Position numbers and translations under genes: made by a program
Shown: positions 33,500 through 43,000 of the stretch, piece by piece
How positions within the stretch are numbered: position 1 is the first letter of the stretch
Layout of the letters: every line of letters begins with the position of its first letter
The notes under the pieces: model-generated
Seen by the model: only the letters and a program-made list of their open reading frames with translations
Told to the model about the DNA's origin: nothing
Databases searched by the model: none
NCBI GenBank assembly: GCA_000436035.1
Contig: FR893192.1
Coordinates: 1 to 58,191, forward strand
From: Prevotella sp. CAG:732
GTDB lineage: Bacteria > Bacteroidota > Bacteroidia > Bacteroidales > Bacteroidaceae
Direction: 5' to 3'
DNA length: 58,191 nucleotides

Positions 33500-35512
33500 T
33501 TACTTGATTTTTTGTGTTTCAGGTACAACCTTCAGAGGCAAGCTTCTGTCGGCTGCAATGATTCTAAAGTAGAGTGGCAACTTCTTCTGCATGCGCTGAT
33601 AGGTGAAGGTGAGCTTCTTGGCAGTGCCATCAGCGAGGTCGGTATGTGCAATAGTGCAATGCGACTTGAAGTTGGTCAGGTTGAGTGGCATAGCCCCTTC
33701 CTCTAGCAATACGCAGAGGTCGCAAGGTGGTTCGCCGTCTGCTTGCAAAGTGACGGAGAACTCGTTCTTGTGGGAGAACCAACCTGCTTCGCTCTTAGCT
33801 TCGAGGAAGTCAACCTTTACAGGAGAGAGTGCAACCTTCTGGATGCTTGGCTCACTTTCCAAGGTCTTGCCATCGGAAGTCTTGTAGAGTGCGGATATGC
33901 TGACGGCGAAGTTGCGAGCTTTGGCTGCCAATGGCAGTTCAAAATCAGGACTTTGACCATCATTGGCGATGTCTTCCCATTTCTCGTTTCCGTCTTCTGC
34001 CGCCCACTTGATACGTACCATCGGTACATCATCCCAAAGCCAGATGACCTTGATGTGTGCTATGTCGGTAGAGTCGATGCGCACTCCCTTTGGAGTAATC
34101 ATAGAAGTGATGCCTTGTTGCTCACCTACGATACCCACGTTCTCCACGATGGTGACAGGAATGAAGTAACGCTCGCCACAGAAGTTCTTCTGCACGATGT
34201 AGTTGGTTTCGAGTGAAGACAATACAGGATAGTCGAAGGCATTGACATCCTCGATGATGTCATTTCGATGCAGTTCAAATGGTTTTGGAGAATGGTAGAT
34301 TCTTACGATGCCACGTTCTGGCTTCTTCCATGTGATGGTCGCTTCCTTCTCCGTTTGCTTGATGTTAAGGCTTACTGGAGTAGGGAGTTGCAACTTGGAG
34401 GTAGAGATGTCCTTGGTAGTCTTCTCGCTTCTCAACTCGTCACCATATTCATTTTTATAAACAGCCACAAACCCATAGCGATAGGTATGGTCGGTCTGTA
34501 AGTCGGCATCGGTGAACTGGGAGTCGGTGATGGTACGAATCTTCTCGTCATCACGATACACTTCGATGGCGCTAGCGTCCTTCGGGAACTTGATGTCGAA
34601 GAAGATGGAGTTTTCGCCTCGTTTCTCTCGGATATTTGCCAGTGGAATAGGGGCTATTCTGGAGTCAACTTTAATATTTGCAAGATCATTCACCATCACA
34701 GTGAGAATGTCGTATAGACACTTCTCGTCCATTTCTGCCATCTCAGGTGTAAAGCCATTGAAGACATCATGGAAGTATTGGTTGCCAGATACTCCGTCGG
34801 ATAACAGCAAGATGGTCTCTTCCCTTTTGACATGGTTCTTGTTGACAAAGTTGCTTAGGTGAGACAGAACGCTGGAACTGCCATAGTCCAAGAGGTTGTC
34901 AATCTCGGCATCTTTGCGTTTGATGAAGAAATCGTGAGTCTCTCCCTCTAAGTAGATGGTTCCATCGAGTTCAGATTTGTTGGACTGCAAGAAAGCCTTT
35001 GCCTCGGCTTTGACAGCCTCGAAGTCAGCTTTCTTATTCAAATAAGAACTTTCTTCAAGGAGCTTCTTCCAAATGCATTCTGCCAACTTCTCGACACGGG
35101 GGTCTTTGCCAGCCTCGTTGATGGTGGTAGTGGCAATAGCCTTCTTTTTATCAGTGTCATAGTAGCCGACATAGAGGTCATTGCCATCAGCCGAAAGAAT
35201 CAATGCATAAGGGAAGTTCTTGTAAGTCACGCACAGGCTGCTGTTGAGGTCATATTCCTTCAAGTGCTTATAACTGTGTTGTGACAACTTGCCCATGATG
35301 GTTTGCTTTTCCGACTCAGGGTAGGAGGCAGAAAAGATGATGCCGATGACACTATTTTCTTTGTCGGAATCGGGAACGTCTATATCACAAAACTCCTCCA
35401 CCGTTTTCAAGTTTCTGTCCTTAAAAACGGTGTAGGAGCCATTGTCTTCTTGGCGTCCCCCGTAAAGTTGTACACCTTCACGAGAGACTTTCATCATATA
35501 ATAATTAGTCAT
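33500..35512 (-). CDS. degenerate Hsp70/actin-like protein with fibronectin-III-like domains
   Basis: Encodes 670 residues. The N-terminal 290 residues look like part of an Hsp70-like fold: AKAFLQSNKSELDGTIYLEG...FFIKRKDAEIDNLL matches the lobe IIB helix/strand pattern, and ETILLLSDGVSG stands where Hsp70 has its LVGGSS adenosine loop. The phosphate-binding DxGxT motif is missing, so it probably does not hydrolyse ATP alone. Residues about 290-400 (FPKDASAIEVYRDDE...YRYGFVAVYKNEYG) resemble a fibronectin type III module, and more beta domains follow. Its start overlaps the stop of the large Hsp70-like gene by eight bases (ATGACTAA), so the two are translationally coupled and may form a complex. 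The family is not one I can name. Confidence 0.6.
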   Translation of the reverse strand: MTNYYMMKVSREGVQLYGGRQEDNGSYTVFKDRNLKTVEEFCDIDVPDSDKENSVIGIIFSASYPESEKQTIMGKLSQHSYKHLKEYDLNSSLCVTYKNFPYALILSADGNDLYVGYYDTDKKKAIATTTINEAGKDPRVEKLAECIWKKLLEESSYLNKKADFEAVKAEAKAFLQSNKSELDGTIYLEGETHDFFIKRKDAEIDNLLDYGSSSVLSHLSNFVNKNHVKREETILLLSDGVSGNQYFHDVFNGFTPEMAEMDEKCLYDILTVMVNDLANIKVDSRIAPIPLANIREKRGENSIFFDIKFPKDASAIEVYRDDEKIRTITDSQFTDADLQTDHTYRYGFVAVYKNEYGDELRSEKTTKDISTSKLQLPTPVSLNIKQTEKEATITWKKPERGIVRIYHSPKPFELHRNDIIEDVNAFDYPVLSSLETNYIVQKNFCGERYFIPVTIVENVGIVGEQQGITSMITPKGVRIDSTDIAHIKVIWLWDDVPMVRIKWAAEDGNEKWEDIANDGQSPDFELPLAAKARNFAVSISALYKTSDGKTLESEPSIQKVALSPVKVDFLEAKSEAGWFSHKNEFSVTLQADGEPPCDLCVLLEEGAMPLNLTNFKSHCTIAHTDLADGTAKKLTFTYQRMQKKLPLYFRIIAADRSLPLKVVPETQKIK

Positions 35513-38500
35513 TTCCTATATTTTTCAATAAGAAGTCTTTGTAGAACTTAGAACCTTCGAGTATCAGGATAGGTGATACGAAATCAAATGGCTTTGCTCT
35601 CTTGGCATGTAAGTACTCTGGAGTGTCTCGGATGTAGCTCAACAAGCCCATGTCTTGCAAAGCATTGCCTATGATTGTAGGATTCATCTTCATTCCGAAG
35701 AACTCTTGGGTTACTTGATAGAACAAGTTGAGGAAGTCTTGGAATCTAGGACCTGCTGAAGAACTGCCATAGAACTTGTCGCCAAGACTTGCCATCATCT
35801 CAGGAGAAATGCTATTGTCTGCATCCAGAAGGACATTGTTTCCATTGGCATCCTCGATGGTGAAACCTTCCTCACCGATGACCTCGATAGGGGCACTGTC
35901 CTGTGGGCGCATCAAGGTGGTAGATTCCATAGCCAATCCCATGGAAACCTCAAACTTCACATTGTTGGTGATAGTCTTAGGGAAGGCAATGTTAAGTCCG
36001 GATATAAAGTCGCCATAGTCTGATTCGCCCAAGCCTTTTAGGAACATCGCTTGGTAGAACTGATTTGCCAAATCGTCATTTGTGGCTGTGCTCAGCCATT
36101 CCATAATTCTGGCACCCTTTCCAGCGAAGGTAATCAATACCTTAGGCTTCTTGTCGCCAGTCCAACGGCACTCTGTGCTGTTTCTTACTTGCTTGACCAA
36201 CTTGCGAGCCAAGAGTCCTGCATAGTAGGTTATCAAACCTGTGACATAGATGTCGGCACACATCAGCTCGCTGCAATCAGAACTAATTTTCTTGTAGAAG
36301 AATGGAAGTTGCTCAGGAGTGAGCCTGTCAACCATCTGCTCGAAGTAGTAGCTTGCAGTGTCTTTATTGTATCTGTTTTCACCCAGGTTGAGACCTTGGA
36401 TTCGCAAGCCAAACTCCTCGCATGTGTTCAGCAATACTTTTTGGAAGTTGCTGCAGTATCGTGTAGCTTCTCCTACCAATTGGGCGGCGAAGTGGATGGA
36501 GTTTTGCTTGATCATAGTCAAGCGAGCACCTTCTCCTGTTTGTAATTGACACAAGGCGGAAATATCACTAGTGCTACCACCAATGTCGAAACAGATAGTA
36601 AGAGCGTCACGGTCGTCTGCTTTCACGTTAAGGAAGTTGGCAACGGCACTCGCCTCTGTCATACTTTGGAAGTCGTTCTCGTCAACCATTTTGACAGGAT
36701 TAAAGGAGAACTGCTTACTGTCATCGTCTTTCTCAAATACCACATTCTTCTTCTCGTTTCCTTCCAATGGGGCATTGTTCGATTTGCCCATAAAGGTATT
36801 ATTGGCACTGAAACCTTGTTGCTGAGGTTCTGCCTTTGGCTTGGTCATAAACATATTGCCACCACCAGCCATAAACATATTGCCACCTCCGATTTTCTTT
36901 TCACTATCACTTGTGCTTGCTGATGCTTGTAAGTTATAGCCGAAAGTAGAAACTTCGAGCTGATAGCTCTCGTCAACAGTCACATTGGCATGATTGTTGC
37001 CATCGTTCAGTGGGTTGACAGCAGGGAGTGAACTCCAAATGGTATTGTAGTTCTTAAGTAAACTAGCACTCATGGAAGATGGGTATGACCATTTCAACTT
37101 TCTTGGGAATAAGTCCTTGCAGAACAACTCGGCATAGACTTGCAAGAGAAGAGAACGTAAGAATGCCTTCTTGTAGGCGATGTTGCGCTCATCATCATCC
37201 CATTTCATGTTGTAAATCTGCTCGACTTTACCACATTCTGCAGTGTTCAAGAGAATTACTCTTTTATTCTCAGCCACATTTGCCAATGGCAAGTTGCGGC
37301 TAAAGCATGGGAAACCACCCTTGACTTCTTTCTCAAACTTAGAAATCTCCATCGTCTCATTGATGTCTTTGGTAACACGGCGTGAATCATGGATCGTCAA
37401 GGTACTCTTGATGGCGTTGGAGAGAATTGGGTTTGATTGGAAGAAGAACAAGTGGTCTTCATTAGCCACCTTATCATTGTCTTCCTCACCAGCGTGTAAG
37501 AGAGAGATTCTTCTGTTGGTGAACTGGATACCCTTGGCTTGCTGGTCGAGTGGGTCGAGGTAGGCAACGGAAGTATTGGTACTACCGAAGTCAACACCCA
37601 AGGTAGTGCCTCTTAGATTGCTGTCTTGAATGCCCAACTTATCTTGGGCAATGCAAGGATTCTCTGTCGTTGTCGTATATTTAATAAGGAGGAAACCAGA
37701 CTCGTAGCCATCAGGCAAGTTGAGCTTGATGCCCTTGAAAGGGTGGTTGCACTCGTAAATCTCATACTTGTATGGATTGTCGGCGGTTGCACTGTTGGAA
37801 ACGATATGTAGAGAGGTCTCTACATGGCGTTCTTTTCCTTCCTTGTCCTTGAAGTCGAAATCTACATCGTGTCCGTCTTTTGCCAAGTACAAAGGCTGTC
37901 CCTCATTGTCATTGATAATCTCAAAGTCGTTCTGTTCATCACCTACGAATGGTAAAGCCTGGAATGGATAATCCTTCAAGTTGACATTGTGAGGAAGCTC
38001 TGAGTACATGAAGTAACGGTGCCACTTCTTGGAGATGAAGTTAGGCCACATGATGAGGTTTCTGCCATCAATCTCGCCTCCACAGGTATAGGTAGCCTTC
38101 ATCTCCTTAGTTCTACCGTCATTGAGAACCAAGTGTAAAGTTACCTCCAAATTATTCTTCTCAGAATCTGGGTCATAAATGGCTGTCAAGCGAGATGGTA
38201 CGTTTGCCCTAGATGTCAATGGCTCTACCAAAGCACCGATATTCTTGCCGAATGCCTTGATGCCCAATGGACTCAAAGGTAAAGCAAAGTAGGCTTTCTC
38301 GCCAGACTCATTTTTCTTGTCTGCTGCCAATACATAAACAGGGAACTGGCTAGGCTCATTCTTCTTAGGACCCTTGAATATCAAGCGAGCAATCTTGGCT
38401 GTATCTGGCAAGAGCAGTTCTTTCGGATTGAAGAGCACGCCATTCTCTTGGGCGGTTGTGTAGAGTACACCGTCCATACCATACAACTCGTCCTTGAAAT

Positions 38501-39413
38501 TGAAGGCAATATCGAATGGGGCATTGAAGAGATTGATAGGAGGTACACTGGCAGCTTCGAGTTTGAAGTTCTTCTTGGCAGCATAGTCCTCTATTTCCTT
38601 TCTCCATGCGGAAAGATTGCTGAGGATGTTGTCATACTTTGGAGCTAGGTTGTAGTCCAAGTAAGAATAATAGGCGGTCAATCCATTGATGCCTGACTTG
38701 CCATCATTGTTGAGTCCTTCTATCAGATAGTTGACGTAAGCGTAGAGTTGTAAGGTCTGGGTTAGGTCGAGGTCGCTGCTCTCCAGTGGATCTTTGAACT
38801 TGCCAGTCTTGTAATCTACCCAGGCACGATTTTCAGTATTATCAATCTTGTAGGCACAAGAGGTGAAGAGCAGACTCTCTGGTGAGGTGGCACCTACTAC
38901 CTTGCCATCATACTTGATGATGTCAATGAAAGGAATGCCACGATGGGCCTCGTCAGTATCCTCGTCCTTGAGGCACCAGAGAGGTTTGCGGTGGAAAAGC
39001 ATATTGCCGAAGGTACCCTTTGGCTCGTAGATGTTGGATGTGTCCTTGATGTCCTTGCCGTCTGAATAGACCAAATCCACACGCTCGGTCTTCATTCTGC
39101 TATAGTCGAGGGCGATACAAGCGATGAAGCCACGCCACTCGGAAGACAACATCTGGTAGAAGGCATTGAGGTTGAGGTCAACGCTTTCCTTCGATTTCCC
39201 GTATGATTGAAGAGCCGACTTGAAGAGGTTGGCACGAGCGTAGGCGGTAGGGATACCAGAAACTTGCGCACTGATGTCCGAATTCTCGTCGATGGCTGGT
39301 GTCTCTATGTCGGCGGTGAATTTCTCTATATTTCCTGAAAGGTCTTCCCATTTGCCTGGTGTACCATTCGGTATGGAGGCTGGCTTGACCTTGATAACTA
39401 AAGGTTTCTCCAT
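35505..39413 (-). CDS. giant Hsp70/actin-like ATPase with a novel N-terminal region
   Basis: Encodes 1302 residues, about twice the size of DnaK. Residues 1-600 form an unrecognised domain. From about 600 an actin/Hsp70 ATPase core is clear: phosphate-1 loop GVDFGSTNTSVAYL (Asp608), phosphate-2 loop CFDIGGSTSDIS (Asp943) and an adenosine loop ITFAGKGARIMEWL near 1095. Between the two lobes is a Gly/Asn/Met-rich insert with GGGNMFM twice and NTFMG once (plus strand about 36780-36895). In the N-terminal part, AWVDYKTGKFKDP followed by TQTLQLYAYV superficially resembles RecB-type nuclease motifs. It has no signal peptide. It starts five bases after the tubulin-like gene and is coupled to the second Hsp70-like gene, implying a stoichiometric complex. 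Confidence 0.8.
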   Translation of the reverse strand: MEKPLVIKVKPASIPNGTPGKWEDLSGNIEKFTADIETPAIDENSDISAQVSGIPTAYARANLFKSALQSYGKSKESVDLNLNAFYQMLSSEWRGFIACIALDYSRMKTERVDLVYSDGKDIKDTSNIYEPKGTFGNMLFHRKPLWCLKDEDTDEAHRGIPFIDIIKYDGKVVGATSPESLLFTSCAYKIDNTENRAWVDYKTGKFKDPLESSDLDLTQTLQLYAYVNYLIEGLNNDGKSGINGLTAYYSYLDYNLAPKYDNILSNLSAWRKEIEDYAAKKNFKLEAASVPPINLFNAPFDIAFNFKDELYGMDGVLYTTAQENGVLFNPKELLLPDTAKIARLIFKGPKKNEPSQFPVYVLAADKKNESGEKAYFALPLSPLGIKAFGKNIGALVEPLTSRANVPSRLTAIYDPDSEKNNLEVTLHLVLNDGRTKEMKATYTCGGEIDGRNLIMWPNFISKKWHRYFMYSELPHNVNLKDYPFQALPFVGDEQNDFEIINDNEGQPLYLAKDGHDVDFDFKDKEGKERHVETSLHIVSNSATADNPYKYEIYECNHPFKGIKLNLPDGYESGFLLIKYTTTTENPCIAQDKLGIQDSNLRGTTLGVDFGSTNTSVAYLDPLDQQAKGIQFTNRRISLLHAGEEDNDKVANEDHLFFFQSNPILSNAIKSTLTIHDSRRVTKDINETMEISKFEKEVKGGFPCFSRNLPLANVAENKRVILLNTAECGKVEQIYNMKWDDDERNIAYKKAFLRSLLLQVYAELFCKDLFPRKLKWSYPSSMSASLLKNYNTIWSSLPAVNPLNDGNNHANVTVDESYQLEVSTFGYNLQASASTSDSEKKIGGGNMFMAGGGNMFMTKPKAEPQQQGFSANNTFMGKSNNAPLEGNEKKNVVFEKDDDSKQFSFNPVKMVDENDFQSMTEASAVANFLNVKADDRDALTICFDIGGSTSDISALCQLQTGEGARLTMIKQNSIHFAAQLVGEATRYCSNFQKVLLNTCEEFGLRIQGLNLGENRYNKDTASYYFEQMVDRLTPEQLPFFYKKISSDCSELMCADIYVTGLITYYAGLLARKLVKQVRNSTECRWTGDKKPKVLITFAGKGARIMEWLSTATNDDLANQFYQAMFLKGLGESDYGDFISGLNIAFPKTITNNVKFEVSMGLAMESTTLMRPQDSAPIEVIGEEGFTIEDANGNNVLLDADNSISPEMMASLGDKFYGSSSAGPRFQDFLNLFYQVTQEFFGMKMNPTIIGNALQDMGLLSYIRDTPEYLHAKRAKPFDFVSPILILEGSKFYKDFLLKNIGND

Positions 39414-39418
39414 GTCAT

Positions 39419-41074
39419 TTAGTTTTTCTCATTAATGTTCTGGTTCTTGGTAATAGCGTTGTGTACGTGAGCCAAGAATTTCTCCTTGGTGGTCTGTACA
39501 TTCTGGTTACCTGCTGGCTTTGCATCAGCATCGCCCAACTTCTTGATGAGCACATCCACACTGTTGTCGCTCTTACTGATGAGACCCGACAACTTGCTCC
39601 AGTTGTGCTGGTCATCCTCAAACAGGTGTCCACAACTGATATTCTTCATATCCTTCTTTTGCTCCTTGAAAGCTTCATCTATGAAGATGAAACGACCTGG
39701 AACGGAAGCCTTGACCTGATAAATCCATCCCTTTTGCATGAGGCCATCAGTGCCAAAACGATAACCGAAATAGTCACTGAAGTATTTGTCTAAATCTTTA
39801 GCTTGACCATCGGTAATGCTATCGTAGTCATGGATGTTCTGCTGTGCGAAACGATTCAAGAGACCTTTCGTGCCGGAGCCATCAGCCTCAGACCATGCAG
39901 CGTCGTATTGGGAAAGAATGATATGGGCGAGAGAGAACAAAGAACCTAACTTGCTCTCGAATGCTTTTCCATTCGTAATGAAATCGGAACCATGTAGGCT
40001 TACTTGACCTTCTTTCTCATCAAAGGTGCGGAAGAAGTACTTGGCGGTTTCATTGGTTAGTTCTTTTTCGTCCAATGTAAAGAAGTCGTAAGCGGCACAA
40101 GCACACATCAATTCAACGACATGGCAGGCGTTCTTCTGCTCTTGTCCTCCCGTAATTGTCTTGTTCTTGGAAGTAACATTGATGGCTGGGAATGGCCAAC
40201 CGATATGGTAGAATCGCTTGTAGGTGCTTCTTACTGTAGGGTCTGCTTGATAGAACTGCAAGGCTGCCTGACAGTTGAGTGCAAAGTTGTTGGCATCGGC
40301 GATGACCTTGTCGTTCTTCTTTTGCTCACTGTCTGGGGCTGTGAACGTAAAGTAGTCGGTCAGCAAGGTGGAACCAAACTTCACTACATTAGTGTTGAGG
40401 GTCTTTGTACCATCGGAAAGAATATTGATGCCATCTCTCAATGCTACAGGGATAACTGGTATGGAGGAAGCACCCGTACCACCAAAGATAGAACCGAATA
40501 CGAAGACACGTGCAGAGTTTTGGGCTTCTTGCAATGCTTCCAAGAACTTGCGCAAGTCTTTCTCTGCGGTAGAAGCGGCATCGGCATTGCGGGAAACATT
40601 TCTGGCAGCTTCCACAATTCCGTGATACATCAAGAGAGAACCGAGGTGAGTCTGGGCACGATAACCATGGTCTAGCTCAAAACTCTGTACGGAGTCCTCG
40701 TCGAAGAACAAATCCGTCAAGTCGGTGTTCTCGTCTTTGTGCAATCCGCTGTTGACACCCGAAAGAATCTTGTAAGTCTTTCTGTTGGCATCACCATAAA
40801 CCGTATAGAATTTGTAAAGATTGATTTTTGCGGAGAAGAACGTGTCGGCGTTAGGGCGACCACCATCTATGTTGTTGGCATCGTCCGACTTGATCTTGTT
40901 GTAGAGCTCTATCAAGTTTTCCACACGTCCCTTATTGCCATTGCTTTGGTCGGTGTCGAGGGTTAGAATGTCAATCGTCTGATTGTCAAACAAGCCCATG
41001 GCACAGAGATGCACGAAAGATTCGAGACATCTCATGCCAGTACCGCCTATGGCTATTACGAATAATTTATCCAT
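39419..41074 (-). CDS. tubulin/FtsZ-like GTPase
   Basis: Encodes a 551-residue cytoplasmic protein of the bacterial 'tubulin-like' class (Tubulin_2 type). The N-terminus MDKLFVIAIGGTGMRCLES has the first nucleotide loop (GGTGMR, 10-15). The tubulin signature loop appears as GSIFGGTGASS (195-205), equivalent to the GGGTGTG of FtsZ. A DTDQSNGNKGRVENL segment near 40-54 fits the next loop of this family. It is clearly not cell-division FtsZ: the sequence is too divergent and no ftsA or mur genes are near. It lies between a small membrane-protein gene and the giant Hsp70-like gene. Filament formation is plausible from the fold but not shown. Confidence 0.8.
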   Translation of the reverse strand: MDKLFVIAIGGTGMRCLESFVHLCAMGLFDNQTIDILTLDTDQSNGNKGRVENLIELYNKIKSDDANNIDGGRPNADTFFSAKINLYKFYTVYGDANRKTYKILSGVNSGLHKDENTDLTDLFFDEDSVQSFELDHGYRAQTHLGSLLMYHGIVEAARNVSRNADAASTAEKDLRKFLEALQEAQNSARVFVFGSIFGGTGASSIPVIPVALRDGINILSDGTKTLNTNVVKFGSTLLTDYFTFTAPDSEQKKNDKVIADANNFALNCQAALQFYQADPTVRSTYKRFYHIGWPFPAINVTSKNKTITGGQEQKNACHVVELMCACAAYDFFTLDEKELTNETAKYFFRTFDEKEGQVSLHGSDFITNGKAFESKLGSLFSLAHIILSQYDAAWSEADGSGTKGLLNRFAQQNIHDYDSITDGQAKDLDKYFSDYFGYRFGTDGLMQKGWIYQVKASVPGRFIFIDEAFKEQKKDMKNISCGHLFEDDQHNWSKLSGLISKSDNSVDVLIKKLGDADAKPAGNQNVQTTKEKFLAHVHNAITKNQNINEKN

Positions 41075-41134
41075 AGTATTTATTCTTGTTTGTTGTTGCC
41101 AAGTTTTTATGTTTAATAGAATTGGCTTACTCTA

Positions 41135-41482
41135 TTAGAACCAACTAGAGAGCTTACCGTGAGGGAACATCTTGCTGAGTACGAGACCGCAAACAATGTG
41201 AGCAATGAAGAACACTGCTGAAGAGATGCCCATCGCTGTGAGGTAAGCGTTCTGGCGAGAAGGTACGCGGATGTCGCTATAGACAGCGAAATAGCATACT
41301 GCCATGATTGCCACAGGGCAAAGGATGGTGAGAATCCAGAAGCAAGTTTTTCTCTTTTGCTTGTCTTTTGGGTTAGAACCTGCCTCGTAGCGAATGGCAT
41401 TGGCACTTACGATGGCTAACAACATACATACTACAAAAACGATAGCGCCTATCATGTAGGCAGAAGCAACAGTTGCATTCAT
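41135..41482 (-). CDS. three-helix membrane protein of the operon
   Basis: Encodes a 115-residue integral membrane protein. Hydrophobic helices lie at about 8-26, 47-68 and 81-104, with a positively charged loop (NPKDKQKRK) between the first two that should be cytoplasmic. I do not recognise a family. Gaps of 60 bases to the tubulin-like gene and 21 bases from the upstream lipoprotein place it in the operon. It could anchor the cytoplasmic parts at the inner membrane. Confidence 0.75.
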   Translation of the reverse strand: MNATVASAYMIGAIVFVVCMLLAIVSANAIRYEAGSNPKDKQKRKTCFWILTILCPVAIMAVCYFAVYSDIRVPSRQNAYLTAMGISSAVFFIAHIVCGLVLSKMFPHGKLSSWF

Positions 41483-41503
41483 AGTTTTTAATTTTATTAA
41501 GTT

Positions 41504-42943
41504 TTATAATGTTTTTACGAAATAAGTGTAGATGACTGTACCTTTTGGATTCAACTCCTGGAGGGTGTTGCGGATGGCATCACGCAAGTTGTTGTTGGCT
41601 CCCCAAGAGAAGAGTTGGTCGAGGCGAGGTGAGATGTTTGGCTGACTCTCAGCGATGGTAACGTCAATGCGGTATAAGTCTGTAGGATCGCCACCGATGA
41701 TGTTGCCTTTGAAGTTAGGTGAGAACACAATTCCAATCTCAGCCTTCTTGCCGCCACTCTGAGCCATGCTCTGCTTGAACAAGTTCTGGTCGAGTGCAAG
41801 CATGTCGCTGATTTCCTTGGTCTTATGAGCCCCCTTGCTATAGTCGTAGTCGGCGAGTATCTTGCCGTTCTCATCATAATATTCTGCGCTCTTCTCTTTG
41901 TCGGCGAGTGCCTTCTGATACATAGAGTATTTCTGGAAATCTTCCTCTACGTCTGTTACCTTGACATCCAACTTCTTGATGATGTAAGAGTCTTGATTAC
42001 TGAAGTCGAAGAACAAGTTGCGGAAGAGGTCGCTGTATTTTGGATTGAAACCTGCCTGTGTAGCCTCCTGGGTATTCTTTAGTGCATCTTCCCAAGCTAC
42101 GCCCAAAGGATAGAACTCCAGTCTCGCTCCTTGACCATAGTTGGTGTAAGCATTGTCGCTACCATCTTCTACAACGCTGGTAATCAGGTCTTCACCTGTT
42201 TCTGCATCGTGGTAGTTGCCACCCTTGGTTGCGGAAGGATAGTTGGTTGTGGCTGTGTAGGCATCTGTCGAGAGATGGTACTCCTGATAGCCGGAGACAC
42301 CAGCCACCGATTCCTTGATTTGGTTCAAGAATTGATGACTCTTGTTGTCGAATACGATGAAATAGAGATGGTATGGGATGTTTCTCACACCTATAAAGTC
42401 GAAGACGAAGAAGGTGATGTCATTGCCTTGTTTCAACCAGTTGACGAAATAGCGTGTGGCGAAAGCTTGATGTTGCACCTGATGGTCTGGTGTAAACTCC
42501 TCGAAGTCGGTGACGAGGAGACTACTCTTGCCTTCTTTTACTATCTTGTCAAGAGTCTTCTCGATAGGAGCCATCTGCAAATCGTATGACTTCGAATCCA
42601 TGATTTTGTTGTAGAGCTGTGTCTGCTTGAGTTGCAATGGGTTGATGTTGTCATCAGCCAGTGAGAATACATTGCAGGAGTCTGTGCTGGTGAGTCTCTG
42701 TACGGTGGCATTGAGGAAGTCTGCTGCACCTTGGTTCTTGTAGGCAAGAACTACGCCATCCGAAAGGTCGAAGTAGGCGGAATAGTTGCTGTTGACATTC
42801 TTCAAGGAGATGTCTTTGTCGAAATACTGCTTTACTTGTTGTGACATGCTTGTATCGTTAGAACTACCGCATGATACGAAACATGTGCTCGCCAACCCTA
42901 CGAGGGCAGCGAACAATAAGGTTTGAATCTTCAATCTTTTCAT
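41504..42943 (-). CDS. lipoprotein with a possible vWA-like domain
   Basis: Encodes a 479-residue lipoprotein (lipobox FVSC, Cys25, followed by GSSND). Near the mature N-terminus, SAYFDLSDGVVLAY resembles the first strand and MIDAS-like loop of a von Willebrand A domain, and SSLLVTDFEEF fits a later core strand. The classical DxSxS motif is not intact, so metal binding is doubtful. The rest is mixed alpha/beta and ends GTVIYTYFVKTL. It is the third gene of the operon and most likely faces the periplasm or the outer membrane. The vWA reading is a weak inference. Confidence 0.7.
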   Translation of the reverse strand: MKRLKIQTLLFAALVGLASTCFVSCGSSNDTSMSQQVKQYFDKDISLKNVNSNYSAYFDLSDGVVLAYKNQGAADFLNATVQRLTSTDSCNVFSLADDNINPLQLKQTQLYNKIMDSKSYDLQMAPIEKTLDKIVKEGKSSLLVTDFEEFTPDHQVQHQAFATRYFVNWLKQGNDITFFVFDFIGVRNIPYHLYFIVFDNKSHQFLNQIKESVAGVSGYQEYHLSTDAYTATTNYPSATKGGNYHDAETGEDLITSVVEDGSDNAYTNYGQGARLEFYPLGVAWEDALKNTQEATQAGFNPKYSDLFRNLFFDFSNQDSYIIKKLDVKVTDVEEDFQKYSMYQKALADKEKSAEYYDENGKILADYDYSKGAHKTKEISDMLALDQNLFKQSMAQSGGKKAEIGIVFSPNFKGNIIGGDPTDLYRIDVTIAESQPNISPRLDQLFSWGANNNLRDAIRNTLQELNPKGTVIYTYFVKTL

Positions 42944-43000
42944 ATCTATTACTTTTTTATAATCAATATGGGATTCCTATACATTATTATATATATAGGC

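Noticed and set aside
39419..41074. Phage-type TubZ or the cell-division gene ftsZ
   Set aside because: No phage, plasmid or division genes nearby, and the sequence fits the separate bacterial tubulin-like class.
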